From Pseudomonas fluorescens (GTDB lineage: Bacteria; Pseudomonadota; Gammaproteobacteria; Pseudomonadales; Pseudomonadaceae): 64,000 nucleotides of DNA. Below are positions 49,435 to 58,170 of this stretch, in pieces. The stretch's first letter is position 1; each line of letters begins with the position of its first letter. Location of the stretch: assembly GCF_040448305.1 (NCBI RefSeq), contig NZ_CP148752.1, positions 5,495,501 to 5,559,500 on the forward strand. Direction: 5' to 3'. The translations under genes and the position numbers were made by a program. The notes under the pieces are model-generated. The model had not been told where the DNA came from, made no database searches, and saw only the letters and a program-made list of their open reading frames with translations.

Positions 49435-50181
49435 TTAGGCCTTGGCAGCCGCCGCCAGAATCAGCGCCTTCATCTCCGAAACAGCCGACTTGAAGCCAAC
49501 GAACAGCGCATGGGCCACCAGCGCATGGCCGATGTTCAGTTCGTTGATGCCCTTGATCGCCGCCACCGCTTCAACGTTGTGATAGTGCAGGCCATGGCCG
49601 GCATTGACGATCAGCCCCTGGGCCAGGCCGAAGGCCACGCCATCGGCCACACGCTTGAGTTCTTCGGCGACTTCGGTCGGCGTCTCGGCATCGGCATAAC
49701 GCCCGGTGTGCAGTTCGATGGCCGGTGCACCAACACGACGCGAAGCTGCGATCTGGCGCTCATCGGCATCGATGAACAGCGACACTTCGGAGCCGATCTT
49801 CGACAGGCGCTCGACCGCGGCTTTGATCCGCGCTTCCTGACCCGCCACGTCCAGGCCACCTTCGGTGGTCAGCTCCTGACGGGTTTCCGGTACCAGGCAA
49901 ATGTGCGCCGGGCGGATGCGTTCGGCGAACTGCATCATTTCCTCGGTGACGCCCATTTCGAAGTTCATGCGGGTTTGCAGCACGTCCTTGAGCAGCAGAA
50001 CGTCGCGTTCCTGAATGTGCCGACGGTCTTCGCGCAGGTGCACGGTGATGCCGTCGGCGCCCGCCTCTTCCGCGTCCAGTGCTGCCTTGACCGGGTCCGG
50101 GTAACGGGTGCCCCGGGCCTGACGCAGGGTGGCGACGTGGTCGATGTTCACGCCAAGAAGAATGCGGGTGCTGGTGGTCAC
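49435..50181 (-). CDS. pdxJ: Pyridoxine 5'-phosphate synthase
   Basis: 248 residues from the GTG at 50181 (TTSTRILLGVNIDHVATLRQ), after GGAG. TIM-barrel enzyme joining 1-deoxyxylulose-5-P and 3-amino-2-oxopropyl phosphate to PNP. ADGITVHLREDRRH and ICLVPETRQELTTEGG are characteristic. Last gene of the lepA-pdxJ operon. Confidence 0.97.
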   Translation of the reverse strand: MTTSTRILLGVNIDHVATLRQARGTRYPDPVKAALDAEEAGADGITVHLREDRRHIQERDVLLLKDVLQTRMNFEMGVTEEMMQFAERIRPAHICLVPETRQELTTEGGLDVAGQEARIKAAVERLSKIGSEVSLFIDADERQIAASRRVGAPAIELHTGRYADAETPTEVAEELKRVADGVAFGLAQGLIVNAGHGLHYHNVEAVAAIKGINELNIGHALVAHALFVGFKSAVSEMKALILAAAAKA

Positions 50182-50231
50182 GGAAAGCGCTCCAGAAGAA
50201 GAGAAAGTTCGGTGCACAGCATACGGTGTGA

Positions 50232-50915
50232 TCAGGGCTTGCGAAACAGTTCGCGACTGACAAGTGGACGGCCGCCCAAGTGAACGGCCAACGCCTGGCG
50301 CATCAAGCGCTTGGCGGCAGACAGGGCGCCGGGGGCGGACCAGTCGGCTTCAGCCATCGCCAGCAGTTCGGTGCCGTTGAACAGGCCCGGTTGCAGCAGA
50401 TAGACACGTTCAAGCCCCGCATCCACTTGCAAACGGTAGAGACCGTCCGGTGCGATGGGTTGATCATGAATATCAGCAGTCAGGGAAAAACCGTAGCCGA
50501 GGTCATCGAGCAAGCGCCACTCGAAGGAGCGCAGCAACGGCTCCAGCGGCCGACCTTCGGCCAGCGCCAGCAAAGTCGCGGCATAGTGATCGAACACCGA
50601 GGGAAGCGGATCTTCAGCGGGCAACAGGCGAATCAGCAGTTCATTGAGGTAAAGACCGCTGAACAGCGCCTCGCCGCTTAGCCAAGTGGAAACCCCGGCA
50701 CTTTCCATGCGCCCGACGTTCTTCAGCTCGCCCTTGCCCCGGAATTCGACTTCCAATGGCACGAATGGCCGCGCCAGCGTCCCGGCCTTGCCCCGCGCAC
50801 TGCGCAACACCGCCCGCAGCCGACCTTGCGGTGTCAGGAAATCCACCAGCGCACTGTTTTCACGGTAGGCGCGGGAGTGCAGGACGTAGGCGGGTTGGGC
50901 GATGGGTTGGGACAT
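50232..50915 (-). CDS. recO: DNA repair protein RecO
   Basis: 227 residues from the ATG at 50915. N-terminal OB fold (PAYVLHSRAYRENSALVDFL) and a helical C-terminal part. No zinc cysteines, as usual for gammaproteobacteria. Loads RecA with RecR on SSB-coated DNA. A REPIN separates it from era. Confidence 0.95.
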   Translation of the reverse strand: MSQPIAQPAYVLHSRAYRENSALVDFLTPQGRLRAVLRSARGKAGTLARPFVPLEVEFRGKGELKNVGRMESAGVSTWLSGEALFSGLYLNELLIRLLPAEDPLPSVFDHYAATLLALAEGRPLEPLLRSFEWRLLDDLGYGFSLTADIHDQPIAPDGLYRLQVDAGLERVYLLQPGLFNGTELLAMAEADWSAPGALSAAKRLMRQALAVHLGGRPLVSRELFRKP

Positions 50916-50970
50916 GGAAATCGCAGATCTCAATGAGTGAGCACGGTATTACTGACAACCCCAAAACCAC

Positions 50971-51060
50971 TGTGGGAGCGAGCCTGCTCGCGATGGGGGA
51001 CTAACATTCAACAGAGTTGTTGACTGACAGACCGCTATCGCGAGCAGGCTCGCTCCCACA
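50971..51060. repeat. REPIN-like element (short type)
   Basis: Arms TGTGGGAGCGAGCCTGCTCG and complement with a spacer like those at 21710 and 49329, inserted inside the operon between era and recO. Confidence 0.85.
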
Positions 51061-51088
51061 GGGGATCCTCGTACATCCAGATCAGGTA

Positions 51089-51991
51089 TTACAAATCGCC
51101 ATAACCCAACGAACGCAATGCACGCTCGTCATCGGACCAGCCACCCTTAACCTTGACCCACAGGTTGAGCATGATCTTGGAGTCGAACAGTAGCTCCATG
51201 TCCTTGCGCGCTTCGGTGCCGATACGCTTGATGCGCTCGCCCTTGTCGCCAATGATGATTTTCTTCTGGCCATCGCGCTCGACGAGGATCAAGGCATGGA
51301 TGTGCAGGGTCTTGCCCTGCTGCTTGAACTCTTCGATTTCAACGGTGATCTGGTACGGCAGCTCGGCACCCATCTGGCGCATGATTTTCTCGCGCACCAG
51401 TTCGGCGGCGAGGAAACGGCTGCTGCGGTCGGTGATCTGGTCTTCCGGGAAGAAGTGATCGTTTTCCGGCAGGTGATCGGCGATCACGCGCTCCAGTGCA
51501 TCGAGGTTGTGCCCGTGCTGTGCGGAAATAGGGATGATCTGTGCATTCGGCAACTGCTCCTGCAACCAGCTCAGGTGCGGCATCAGCTCGGCTTTGTCTT
51601 CGATGCGATCGGTCTTGTTCAACGCCACGATCAGTGGGCCGGTCACGTACTGGACGCGCTCGAGAACCATCTGGTCTTCTTCGGTCCACTTGGTGCGGTC
51701 GACCACGAAGATCACCACGTCGACGTCTTTCAACGCCGCCGAAGCGGTCTTGTTCATGTAGCGGTTCAGGGCCTTCTCGCCACCCTTGTGCATACCGGGG
51801 GTGTCGACATAGATAGCCTGCACATCGCCCTCGGTCTTGATACCGAGCATGTTGTGACGGGTGGTTTGCGGTTTGCGCGAGGTGATCGCCAGCTTCTGAC
51901 CGAGGATGTGGTTCAGCAGCGTGGACTTGCCCACGTTCGGACGGCCGACGATGGCAACATAGCCACAGCGAGTTGCGTTTGTATCAGTCAT
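51089..51991 (-). CDS. era: GTPase Era
   Basis: 300 residues from the ATG at 51991; overlaps the rnc 3' end by 8 bp. GRPNVGKST P-loop, VDTPGMHKGG, NKTD, then a KH domain (IIGDKGERIKRIG). Binds 16S rRNA in 30S assembly. Confidence 0.97.
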   Translation of the reverse strand: MTDTNATRCGYVAIVGRPNVGKSTLLNHILGQKLAITSRKPQTTRHNMLGIKTEGDVQAIYVDTPGMHKGGEKALNRYMNKTASAALKDVDVVIFVVDRTKWTEEDQMVLERVQYVTGPLIVALNKTDRIEDKAELMPHLSWLQEQLPNAQIIPISAQHGHNLDALERVIADHLPENDHFFPEDQITDRSSRFLAAELVREKIMRQMGAELPYQITVEIEEFKQQGKTLHIHALILVERDGQKKIIIGDKGERIKRIGTEARKDMELLFDSKIMLNLWVKVKGGWSDDERALRSLGYGDL

Positions 51992-52673
51992 TGCCATTCT
52001 CCACACCCAGGGCAATCAGTGCTGCGGCGGCCGCTACCTGTTCGGCAATACGACGACTCACACCCTGACCTCGGCTTTTTTCATTCAGTAAGATGATTTC
52101 GCATTCGACGAAGAACGTCCGGCAATGCGGCTCACCCTGGATATCCACCACTTCGTAACGCGGCAGCTCACAACCACGGGACTGCAGGAACTCTTGCAGG
52201 CGGGTCTTTGGATCTTTGTTGGTGTCGACCAGCGTCAGGCCTTCGAACTCGCCAGCGAGCCAGGCGAGCACACGCTCGCGGGCCATTTCCATGCCGGCAT
52301 CGAGGTAGATCGCACCGATCAGCGCTTCGAGGGCATCGGCCAGAATCGACTCGCGACGGAAGCCGCCGCTTTTCAGCTCGCCGGAACCCAGGCGCAAGTA
52401 TTCGCCCAGATCGAAACCACGGGCCAGTACGGCCAGGGTCTCACCTTTGACCAGACGCGCGCGCAAACGCGACAACTGGCCTTCGCGAGCCAGCGGGAAA
52501 CGCTCGAACAGCGCCTCGCCGGCGACGAAGTTGAGAATGGCGTCACCGAGGAATTCCAGGCGTTCGTTGTTACGCCCGGCAAAGCTGCGGTGAGTCAGGG
52601 CCAGGACCATCAGTTCCTGATCCTTGAAGGTGTAGCCGAGCTGACGCTCTAGACGGCTTAAGGAGACGCTCAC
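51984..52673 (-). CDS. rnc: Ribonuclease III
   Basis: 229 residues from the GTG at 52673. Catalytic signature NERLEFLGDAIL, second acidic cluster in ADALEALIGAIYLD, C-terminal dsRNA-binding domain. The ribosome-binding site is weak; the start overlaps (GTGA) the stop of a 39-codon ORF, suggesting coupling. The leader is rich in stems and may be self-processed, as rnc is in E. coli. Confidence 0.97.
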   Translation of the reverse strand: MSVSLSRLERQLGYTFKDQELMVLALTHRSFAGRNNERLEFLGDAILNFVAGEALFERFPLAREGQLSRLRARLVKGETLAVLARGFDLGEYLRLGSGELKSGGFRRESILADALEALIGAIYLDAGMEMARERVLAWLAGEFEGLTLVDTNKDPKTRLQEFLQSRGCELPRYEVVDIQGEPHCRTFFVECEIILLNEKSRGQGVSRRIAEQVAAAAALIALGVENGND

Positions 52674-52789
52674 GGTTTACCCACGCTGAGTTCGTGGCTG
52701 GATTCCACCGCCATCGCCGCGAGGCGGCGCAGGCTTGGGACAATTAACGCTGTGTTCAAAAATAACGTCCTGAATATCATTGGCTTCAT
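52670..52789 (-). CDS. 39-codon leader ORF upstream of rnc (uncertain)
   Basis: Starts ATG at 52789 and its TGA overlaps the rnc GTG. The product begins MKPMIFRTLFLNTALIVPSL (hydrophobic) and has no recognised family. It occupies the place where a DUF4845 gene sits in P. aeruginosa (lepB-PA0769-rnc) but shows no resemblance to it. May be a leader peptide coupling rnc translation, or not translated. Confidence 0.3.
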   Translation of the reverse strand: MKPMIFRTLFLNTALIVPSLRRLAAMAVESSHELSVGKP

Positions 52790-52793
52790 GCTT

Positions 52794-52850
52794 TTTCTGT
52801 CACCTTCTTCAGGTTCCAGAAATGCATTCGGCGCTGTGTTCAACAGCGCC
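52794..52850 (-). promoter_or_regulatory. Two leader hairpins between lepB and rnc
   Basis: GGCGCTGT/ACAGCGCC (52830-52850, 5-nt loop) and TTTCTG...CAGAAA with an inner ACCT/AGGT (52794-52822). Candidates for RNase III cleavage or for mRNA stability after lepB. Confidence 0.5.
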
Positions 52851-52858
52851 GTGTTTGA

Positions 52859-53713
52859 TTACTTGATCAGGCCAACCCGCGAGAAATTCGGCAGGTGACT
52901 GAGTTTGGGTTCCGGCCAGCTCATCCAGACCGCAAAGGCCTTGCCGACGATATTCTTGTCGGGAACCATGCCCAGCAGATCCTTGGGAATGCTCGGATCA
53001 TCCCAGTAGCGACTGTCGTTCGAGTTGTCGCGGTTGTCGCCCATCATGAAGTAGTGCCCGGTCGGCACGGTCCACGAATGGTCCGGCATTGCACGGTAGC
53101 GGCTCATTTCCTTGCGGATCATGTGCTCGGCCGCGCCGAGTTTTTCCTTGTAGAGCTCAGCGCTGCCCAGCGTGCCCGGCTCGGAGCCGACCAGTTGCTC
53201 GGCAATCGATTGGCCGTTGACGAACAGACGCTTGTCGGCAGTGTAACGAACCGTGTCGCCCGGCAAGCCAACCACACGCTTGATGTAGTTGACGTTCGGA
53301 TCGCTCGGGTAGCGGAACACCATGACATCGCCGCGCTGCGGATCACCGACTTCGATGACCTTTTTGTCGATCACCGGCAAGCGGATCCCGTAGGAAAACT
53401 TGCTCACCAGGATGAAGTCGCCGACATCCAGGGTTGGTTTCATCGAACCGGAAGGAATCTGGAACGGTTCCACCAGGAACGAACGCAGCACCAGCACGAT
53501 GAACAACACCGGGAAGAACGACTTGCCGTATTCAACCAGCAGCGGTTCTTTGTTCAGCTTCTCGACCACGACCATGTCAGGCTGGCTGACGCTGCCCTGA
53601 TAGGAGGCGATGGCGGCACGCCGACGCGGGGCCAGGACCAACAGATCGAGCAACGCCAACAGGCCGCAGACGAACACGGCGATGACCAGCAACAGCGGGA
53701 AATTTAGTGACAT
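52859..53713 (-). CDS. lepB: Signal peptidase I
   Basis: 284 residues. Two N-terminal membrane segments, catalytic Ser in PSGSMKPTL and Lys in NYIKRVVGLPGD, and GDNRDNSNDSRYW box E. Cleaves signal peptides at the outer face of the inner membrane. 5 bp after lepA. Confidence 0.97.
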   Translation of the reverse strand: MSLNFPLLLVIAVFVCGLLALLDLLVLAPRRRAAIASYQGSVSQPDMVVVEKLNKEPLLVEYGKSFFPVLFIVLVLRSFLVEPFQIPSGSMKPTLDVGDFILVSKFSYGIRLPVIDKKVIEVGDPQRGDVMVFRYPSDPNVNYIKRVVGLPGDTVRYTADKRLFVNGQSIAEQLVGSEPGTLGSAELYKEKLGAAEHMIRKEMSRYRAMPDHSWTVPTGHYFMMGDNRDNSNDSRYWDDPSIPKDLLGMVPDKNIVGKAFAVWMSWPEPKLSHLPNFSRVGLIK

Positions 53714-53718
53714 AGGAC

Positions 53719-55518
53719 CTAACTATCCAACCTGAGCACTGCAAGGAAGGCTTCCTGTGGAATTTCCACGTTGCCGACCTGCTTCATGCGTTTCTTACCG
53801 GCCTTTTGCTTTTCCAGCAGCTTCTTCTTACGGCTGACGTCACCACCGTAGCATTTGGCCAATACGTTCTTTCTGAGCGCCTTGACGGTTGTCCGCGCCA
53901 CAATCTGCCCGCCAATGGCGGCCTGGATTGCCACATCGAACATCTGCCGTGGAATCAGTTCTTTCATCTTCTCGGTCAACTGGCGACCTTTGTAGTGCGA
54001 GTTGTCACGGTGCACGATCAGCGCCAGGGCATCGACCTTGTCACCGTTGATCAGCACGTCCAGTTTCACCAGACTGGCCGATTGATAACGATCGAAATGG
54101 TAGTCCAGCGAAGCATAGCCGCGGCTGGTGGATTTCAGGCGGTCGAAGAAGTCCAGCACCACTTCGTTCATCGGCAGGTCGTAGGTCACCTGTACCTGGG
54201 AGCCGAGGAACAGCATGTCGACCTGTACACCACGTTTTTCGATGCACAGGGTAATGACGTTGCCCAGGTGCTCTTGCGGCACAAGAATATTGGCGCGCAC
54301 GATCGGCTCGCGCATGTCTTCGATGGAAGACAGATCCGGCAGCTTCGACGGGTTATCGACGTAGATCGTCTCGCCGGTCTTGAGCAACAGCTCGAAGATT
54401 ACCGTCGGCGCCGTGGTGATCAAGTCCAGGTTGTACTCGCGCTCCAGGCGCTCCTGGATGATTTCCATGTGCAGCATGCCGAGGAAGCCGCAACGGAAGC
54501 CGAAGCCCAGTGCGTCGGAGCTTTCCGGCGTGTATTGCAGCGACGAATCGTTCAGGGTGAGCTTTTGCAGCGCCTCGCGGAAGTCTTCGAAGTCGTCGGA
54601 GCTGACCGGGAACAGACCGGCATAGACCTGCGGCTGGATGCGCTTGAACCCCGGCAGCACGTCAACGTCCGGCGTGGTGCTCAAGGTCAGGGTATCGCCC
54701 ACTGGCGCACCGTGAATGTCCTTGATGCTGGCGATGATGAAGCCCACTTCACCGGCCTTGAGGTCAGCGGTAGGGGTGTGCTTCGGGTTGAATACACCGA
54801 CGCTGTCTACCAGGTGGATCTTGCCGGTGGACTTGACCAGGATCTTGTCGCCCTTCTTCACACGGCCGTGGCGCACGCGTACCAAGGAAACAACGCCCAG
54901 GTAGTTGTCGAACCAGGAGTCGATGATCAACGCTTGCAGCGGATCTTCGTAGTTGCCGGTCGGTGCAGGAATGGTGGCGACCAGGCGCTCGAGCACTTCG
55001 TCGACGCCCAGACCGGTCTTGGCCGAGCACTCGACCGCATCGGTGGCATCGATGCCGATGATTTTTTCGATTTCTTCTTTAACACGGTCCGGATCGGCCT
55101 GTGGCAGGTCGATCTTGTTCAGCACCGGCATCACTTCCAGGCCCTGCTCGATCGCCGTGTAGCAGTTGGCAACCGACTGAGCTTCAACGCCTTGACCGGC
55201 ATCGACCACCAGCAGCGCGCCTTCACAGGCGGCCAGCGAACGGCTCACCTCATAGGTGAAGTCAACGTGGCCGGGGGTGTCAATGAAGTTGAGTTGGTAG
55301 TTGATACCATCGCGAGCTTTGTAATACAGGGTGACGCTGTGCGCCTTGATGGTGATCCCGCGCTCACGTTCAAGGTCCATGGAGTCCAGGACCTGGGCTT
55401 CCATTTCGCGCTCGGCGAGGCCGCCACACATCTGGATGAAGCGATCGGCCAGCGTCGACTTGCCATGGTCAATGTGGGCGATGATGGAGAAATTGCGGAT
55501 ATGACTCAAATCACTCAC
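53719..55518 (-). CDS. lepA: Elongation factor 4 (LepA)
   Basis: 599 residues. GTPase motifs AHIDHGKST, DTPGHVDF and NKIDLP; the family C-terminal domain ends with KAGKKRMKQVGNVEIPQEAF. Ribosomal back-translocase/initiation-related GTPase. First gene of the lepA-lepB-rnc-era-recO-pdxJ set. In P. aeruginosa mucD precedes lepA; here lptG does. Confidence 0.98.
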   Translation of the reverse strand: MSDLSHIRNFSIIAHIDHGKSTLADRFIQMCGGLAEREMEAQVLDSMDLERERGITIKAHSVTLYYKARDGINYQLNFIDTPGHVDFTYEVSRSLAACEGALLVVDAGQGVEAQSVANCYTAIEQGLEVMPVLNKIDLPQADPDRVKEEIEKIIGIDATDAVECSAKTGLGVDEVLERLVATIPAPTGNYEDPLQALIIDSWFDNYLGVVSLVRVRHGRVKKGDKILVKSTGKIHLVDSVGVFNPKHTPTADLKAGEVGFIIASIKDIHGAPVGDTLTLSTTPDVDVLPGFKRIQPQVYAGLFPVSSDDFEDFREALQKLTLNDSSLQYTPESSDALGFGFRCGFLGMLHMEIIQERLEREYNLDLITTAPTVIFELLLKTGETIYVDNPSKLPDLSSIEDMREPIVRANILVPQEHLGNVITLCIEKRGVQVDMLFLGSQVQVTYDLPMNEVVLDFFDRLKSTSRGYASLDYHFDRYQSASLVKLDVLINGDKVDALALIVHRDNSHYKGRQLTEKMKELIPRQMFDVAIQAAIGGQIVARTTVKALRKNVLAKCYGGDVSRKKKLLEKQKAGKKRMKQVGNVEIPQEAFLAVLRLDS

Positions 55519-55624
55519 GGATCAACACTCAAAAAGGCTGCAGGCATAGCCCGCCGAAAAATAGCCGGGAATTGTACCTGATCCGCGGCGCAAGCGTCAC
55601 GTTCGCAGGTCAGACGGCACCTAC

Positions 55625-55660
55625 AAAAACGCCCCGGTCTTGCGACAAGGGCGTTTTTTA
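55625..55660. terminator. Terminator after lptG
   Basis: AAAAACGCCC / GGGCGTTTTT stem with a 14-nt loop; T run on both strands. Lies between lptG and lepA. Confidence 0.75.
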
Positions 55661-55689
55661 TCGTCAATGCGGTCGGAAAATGCCCGCCA

Positions 55690-56751
55690 TCAGCCTGCTC
55701 GACGCAACAACCAGAGCCCCGCCACGGTACAAACACCTGCCGGCACCAGCACCGAAAGCAACGGCGGGAAGCCGAACACCTGGCTCGAAGGCCCCAGCAG
55801 ATCCTGAACGATGCGGAAGGTGAAGCCCACCAGCACGCCGGTGAACACCCGTTGACCCAAGGTCACCGAACGCAGCGGACCAAAGATGAAGGAAATCGCC
55901 ATCAACACCAGAGCGGCAGTCACCAGCGGCTGCAACACCTTGACCCAAAATGCCAGCCAATAGCGGCTGTTGTTCAACCCCTGGTCCGCCAGATAGTGGA
56001 TATAACCCCACAACCCGCTTATCGACAGCGACTCTGGCACCATGACCACAGTGCTCAGCAATTGCGGACTCAAGGCCACGTTCCAACGCTCGACCGGAGT
56101 CGACACCACTTCAGTGCTGCGCTCGTGGAACAACGTGGTCGTGACATCCGTCAACTGCCAGTGATCGGTGTCGAACTCGGCACGCTTGGCGAAGCTCGCC
56201 GACAACATGTGCCGTTCGCTGTCGATACGATAGCGGGTCACGCCATACAGGATGCCGTTGGGTTGCACCGAGTTGACGTGAATGAATTCATCGCCCTGGC
56301 GGTGCCACAAGCCGTGCTTGGCGCTTTGTGCATCGCCGCTGCCCTGGGCCAGCGAGCGATTGGCCTGCGCAGCGGTTTCAGCAGGTGGGGCGACGTACTC
56401 GCCGACCAGCACACCGGCGAGCATCAATACCAGCATCGGCTTCATGACCGCCCAGACGATCCGGCCGGTCGACACACCGGCGGCGCGCATGATCGTCAGC
56501 TCACTGTTGCTGGCCAGACTGCCCAGACCGATCAGGCAACCGATCAGCGCGGCCATCGGCAGCATTTCGTACATCCGGCGCGGAGCGGTCAACAACACAT
56601 AACTCAGCACATCGACCAGGGTGTAGGTATCGCTGACTTCACCCATCTCGTCGATGAAGGCAAACAGTGTCGCCAGACCAAGAATGATCCCGAGCACCGC
56701 CAGAATCGCCATGAACACGCTGCTACCAATGTAGCGATCCAGCTTAACCAC
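55690..56751 (-). CDS. lptG: LPS export permease LptG
   Basis: 353 residues, six membrane segments (first: VFMAILAVLGIILGLATLFAFIDE) around a large periplasmic jellyroll part. With LptF forms the membrane part of the LptB2FG transporter. Overlaps lptF by 8 bp. Confidence 0.95.
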   Translation of the reverse strand: MVKLDRYIGSSVFMAILAVLGIILGLATLFAFIDEMGEVSDTYTLVDVLSYVLLTAPRRMYEMLPMAALIGCLIGLGSLASNSELTIMRAAGVSTGRIVWAVMKPMLVLMLAGVLVGEYVAPPAETAAQANRSLAQGSGDAQSAKHGLWHRQGDEFIHVNSVQPNGILYGVTRYRIDSERHMLSASFAKRAEFDTDHWQLTDVTTTLFHERSTEVVSTPVERWNVALSPQLLSTVVMVPESLSISGLWGYIHYLADQGLNNSRYWLAFWVKVLQPLVTAALVLMAISFIFGPLRSVTLGQRVFTGVLVGFTFRIVQDLLGPSSQVFGFPPLLSVLVPAGVCTVAGLWLLRRAG

Positions 56752-57871
56752 GGGCCACCTCCAGCGCGCTGCGGCGACTCGCCATCTTCAAGCGCAAGGG
56801 TTCCCAATAGAGCAGGCCCAGGCCAATGGACAGGAAAATCCCGTGCACCCACCACAAACCAAACACCGCGGGGATCTTGCCCTTGTCGAGGGCACCACGG
56901 GCGGCAATCAGAATGGTCAGGTAAGCCATATAAAGAAGAATCGCCGGCAGTAATTTGAGGAATCGGCCCTGACGCGGATTGACCCGCGACAGCGGCACCG
57001 CCATCAAGGTCACGATGAACACCAGCAATGGCAGCGACAGGCGCCATTGCAACTCTGCGCGCATGCGAATGTCTTCACTGCCGATCAACGTACTGGTCGG
57101 CATCGCGTCACGGTCGGTGACTTCGTCGCTGACGTCCGGCTTTGGCAGCAATACGCCGTACTCGTCGTACTTGATCGCCCGGTAGTCGGCCTGCCCCGGA
57201 CTACCGTCATAGCGATAGCCGTTATCAAGGATCAGGTAGCGGTTGCCGTCCGGACGAATTTCCTGACGCCCCGTTTCCGCCACCAGCACAGAAATCCCGC
57301 GATCCTTGTTATTGGAACTGATGTTTTTCTGCGAGATGAACACACCACCCAGATTGACGCGGTCATCCGACATGCGCTCGGTGTAGGTAACCCGGGTGCC
57401 GTCACGCAGGGCCTGGAAGCGCCCTGGCTCCAGGGTATCGAATTCGGTCAGGGCATCCTGCTTGTTCAGCAGCAACTGAAACTGATTGGCCCCCTGTGGC
57501 GCCAGGCTCAGGCTCAACCACGCCACCAGGAGCGCAACCAGGGTGGCCGGGAACAGCGTCATGCAAAACAGCCGCTGCTGGCTCATGCCGGTGGCCGAGA
57601 GCACGGTCATTTCGCTTTCGAGGTACAGGCGTCCGTAGGACAACAGGATTCCGAGAAACAGCCCCAGCGGCAGGATCAGCTGGAGAAACCCTGGCAGGCG
57701 AAAGCCCATGATCAGGAACAGCGAGCCCGGATCCAGCAGGCCCGAGGCCGCCTGGGCGAGGTACTTGATGAAGCGGCCGCTCATGATGATGACCAGCAGC
57801 ACGGCGCTGACGGCGCTCAAGGTCAACAGGACTTCGCGGGATAGATAACGGAAGACGATCAAACCAGACAC
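56744..57871 (-). CDS. lptF: LPS export permease LptF
   Basis: 375 residues, same fold as LptG; starts LIVFRYLSREVLLTLSAVSA. Extracts LPS from the inner membrane. Divergent from pepA over a 299-bp gap in which I see no repeat or clear promoter. Confidence 0.95.
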   Translation of the reverse strand: MSGLIVFRYLSREVLLTLSAVSAVLLVIIMSGRFIKYLAQAASGLLDPGSLFLIMGFRLPGFLQLILPLGLFLGILLSYGRLYLESEMTVLSATGMSQQRLFCMTLFPATLVALLVAWLSLSLAPQGANQFQLLLNKQDALTEFDTLEPGRFQALRDGTRVTYTERMSDDRVNLGGVFISQKNISSNNKDRGISVLVAETGRQEIRPDGNRYLILDNGYRYDGSPGQADYRAIKYDEYGVLLPKPDVSDEVTDRDAMPTSTLIGSEDIRMRAELQWRLSLPLLVFIVTLMAVPLSRVNPRQGRFLKLLPAILLYMAYLTILIAARGALDKGKIPAVFGLWWVHGIFLSIGLGLLYWEPLRLKMASRRSALEVARG

Positions 57872-58170
57872 TCCAGGGTTGTCAGGCTAAGGCGGCCAAA
57901 CAAGCAAACGTATCGGACAGCCCGCAAGGCAGAGCCGCCGAAAAAAGATGGCGCATTATCCTGTGATTGGGTGCGCCTGTCACTGCGCAAGCTCAAGCAG
58001 CCTGTCAAAGCGTTGAAGATCGTACAACCGAGGGTTGTCAGCCGCCGGTAGCGAGGTTCAAACTGCGGCCTTTGTCGCCGGTCGATCCTGGCGCCTTTCT
58101 ATTTATAAGCAATCGACGCACATAAGGTGTCGGGCGCATGCGTGATAACCATCAATTCAGGGACCCGGAC

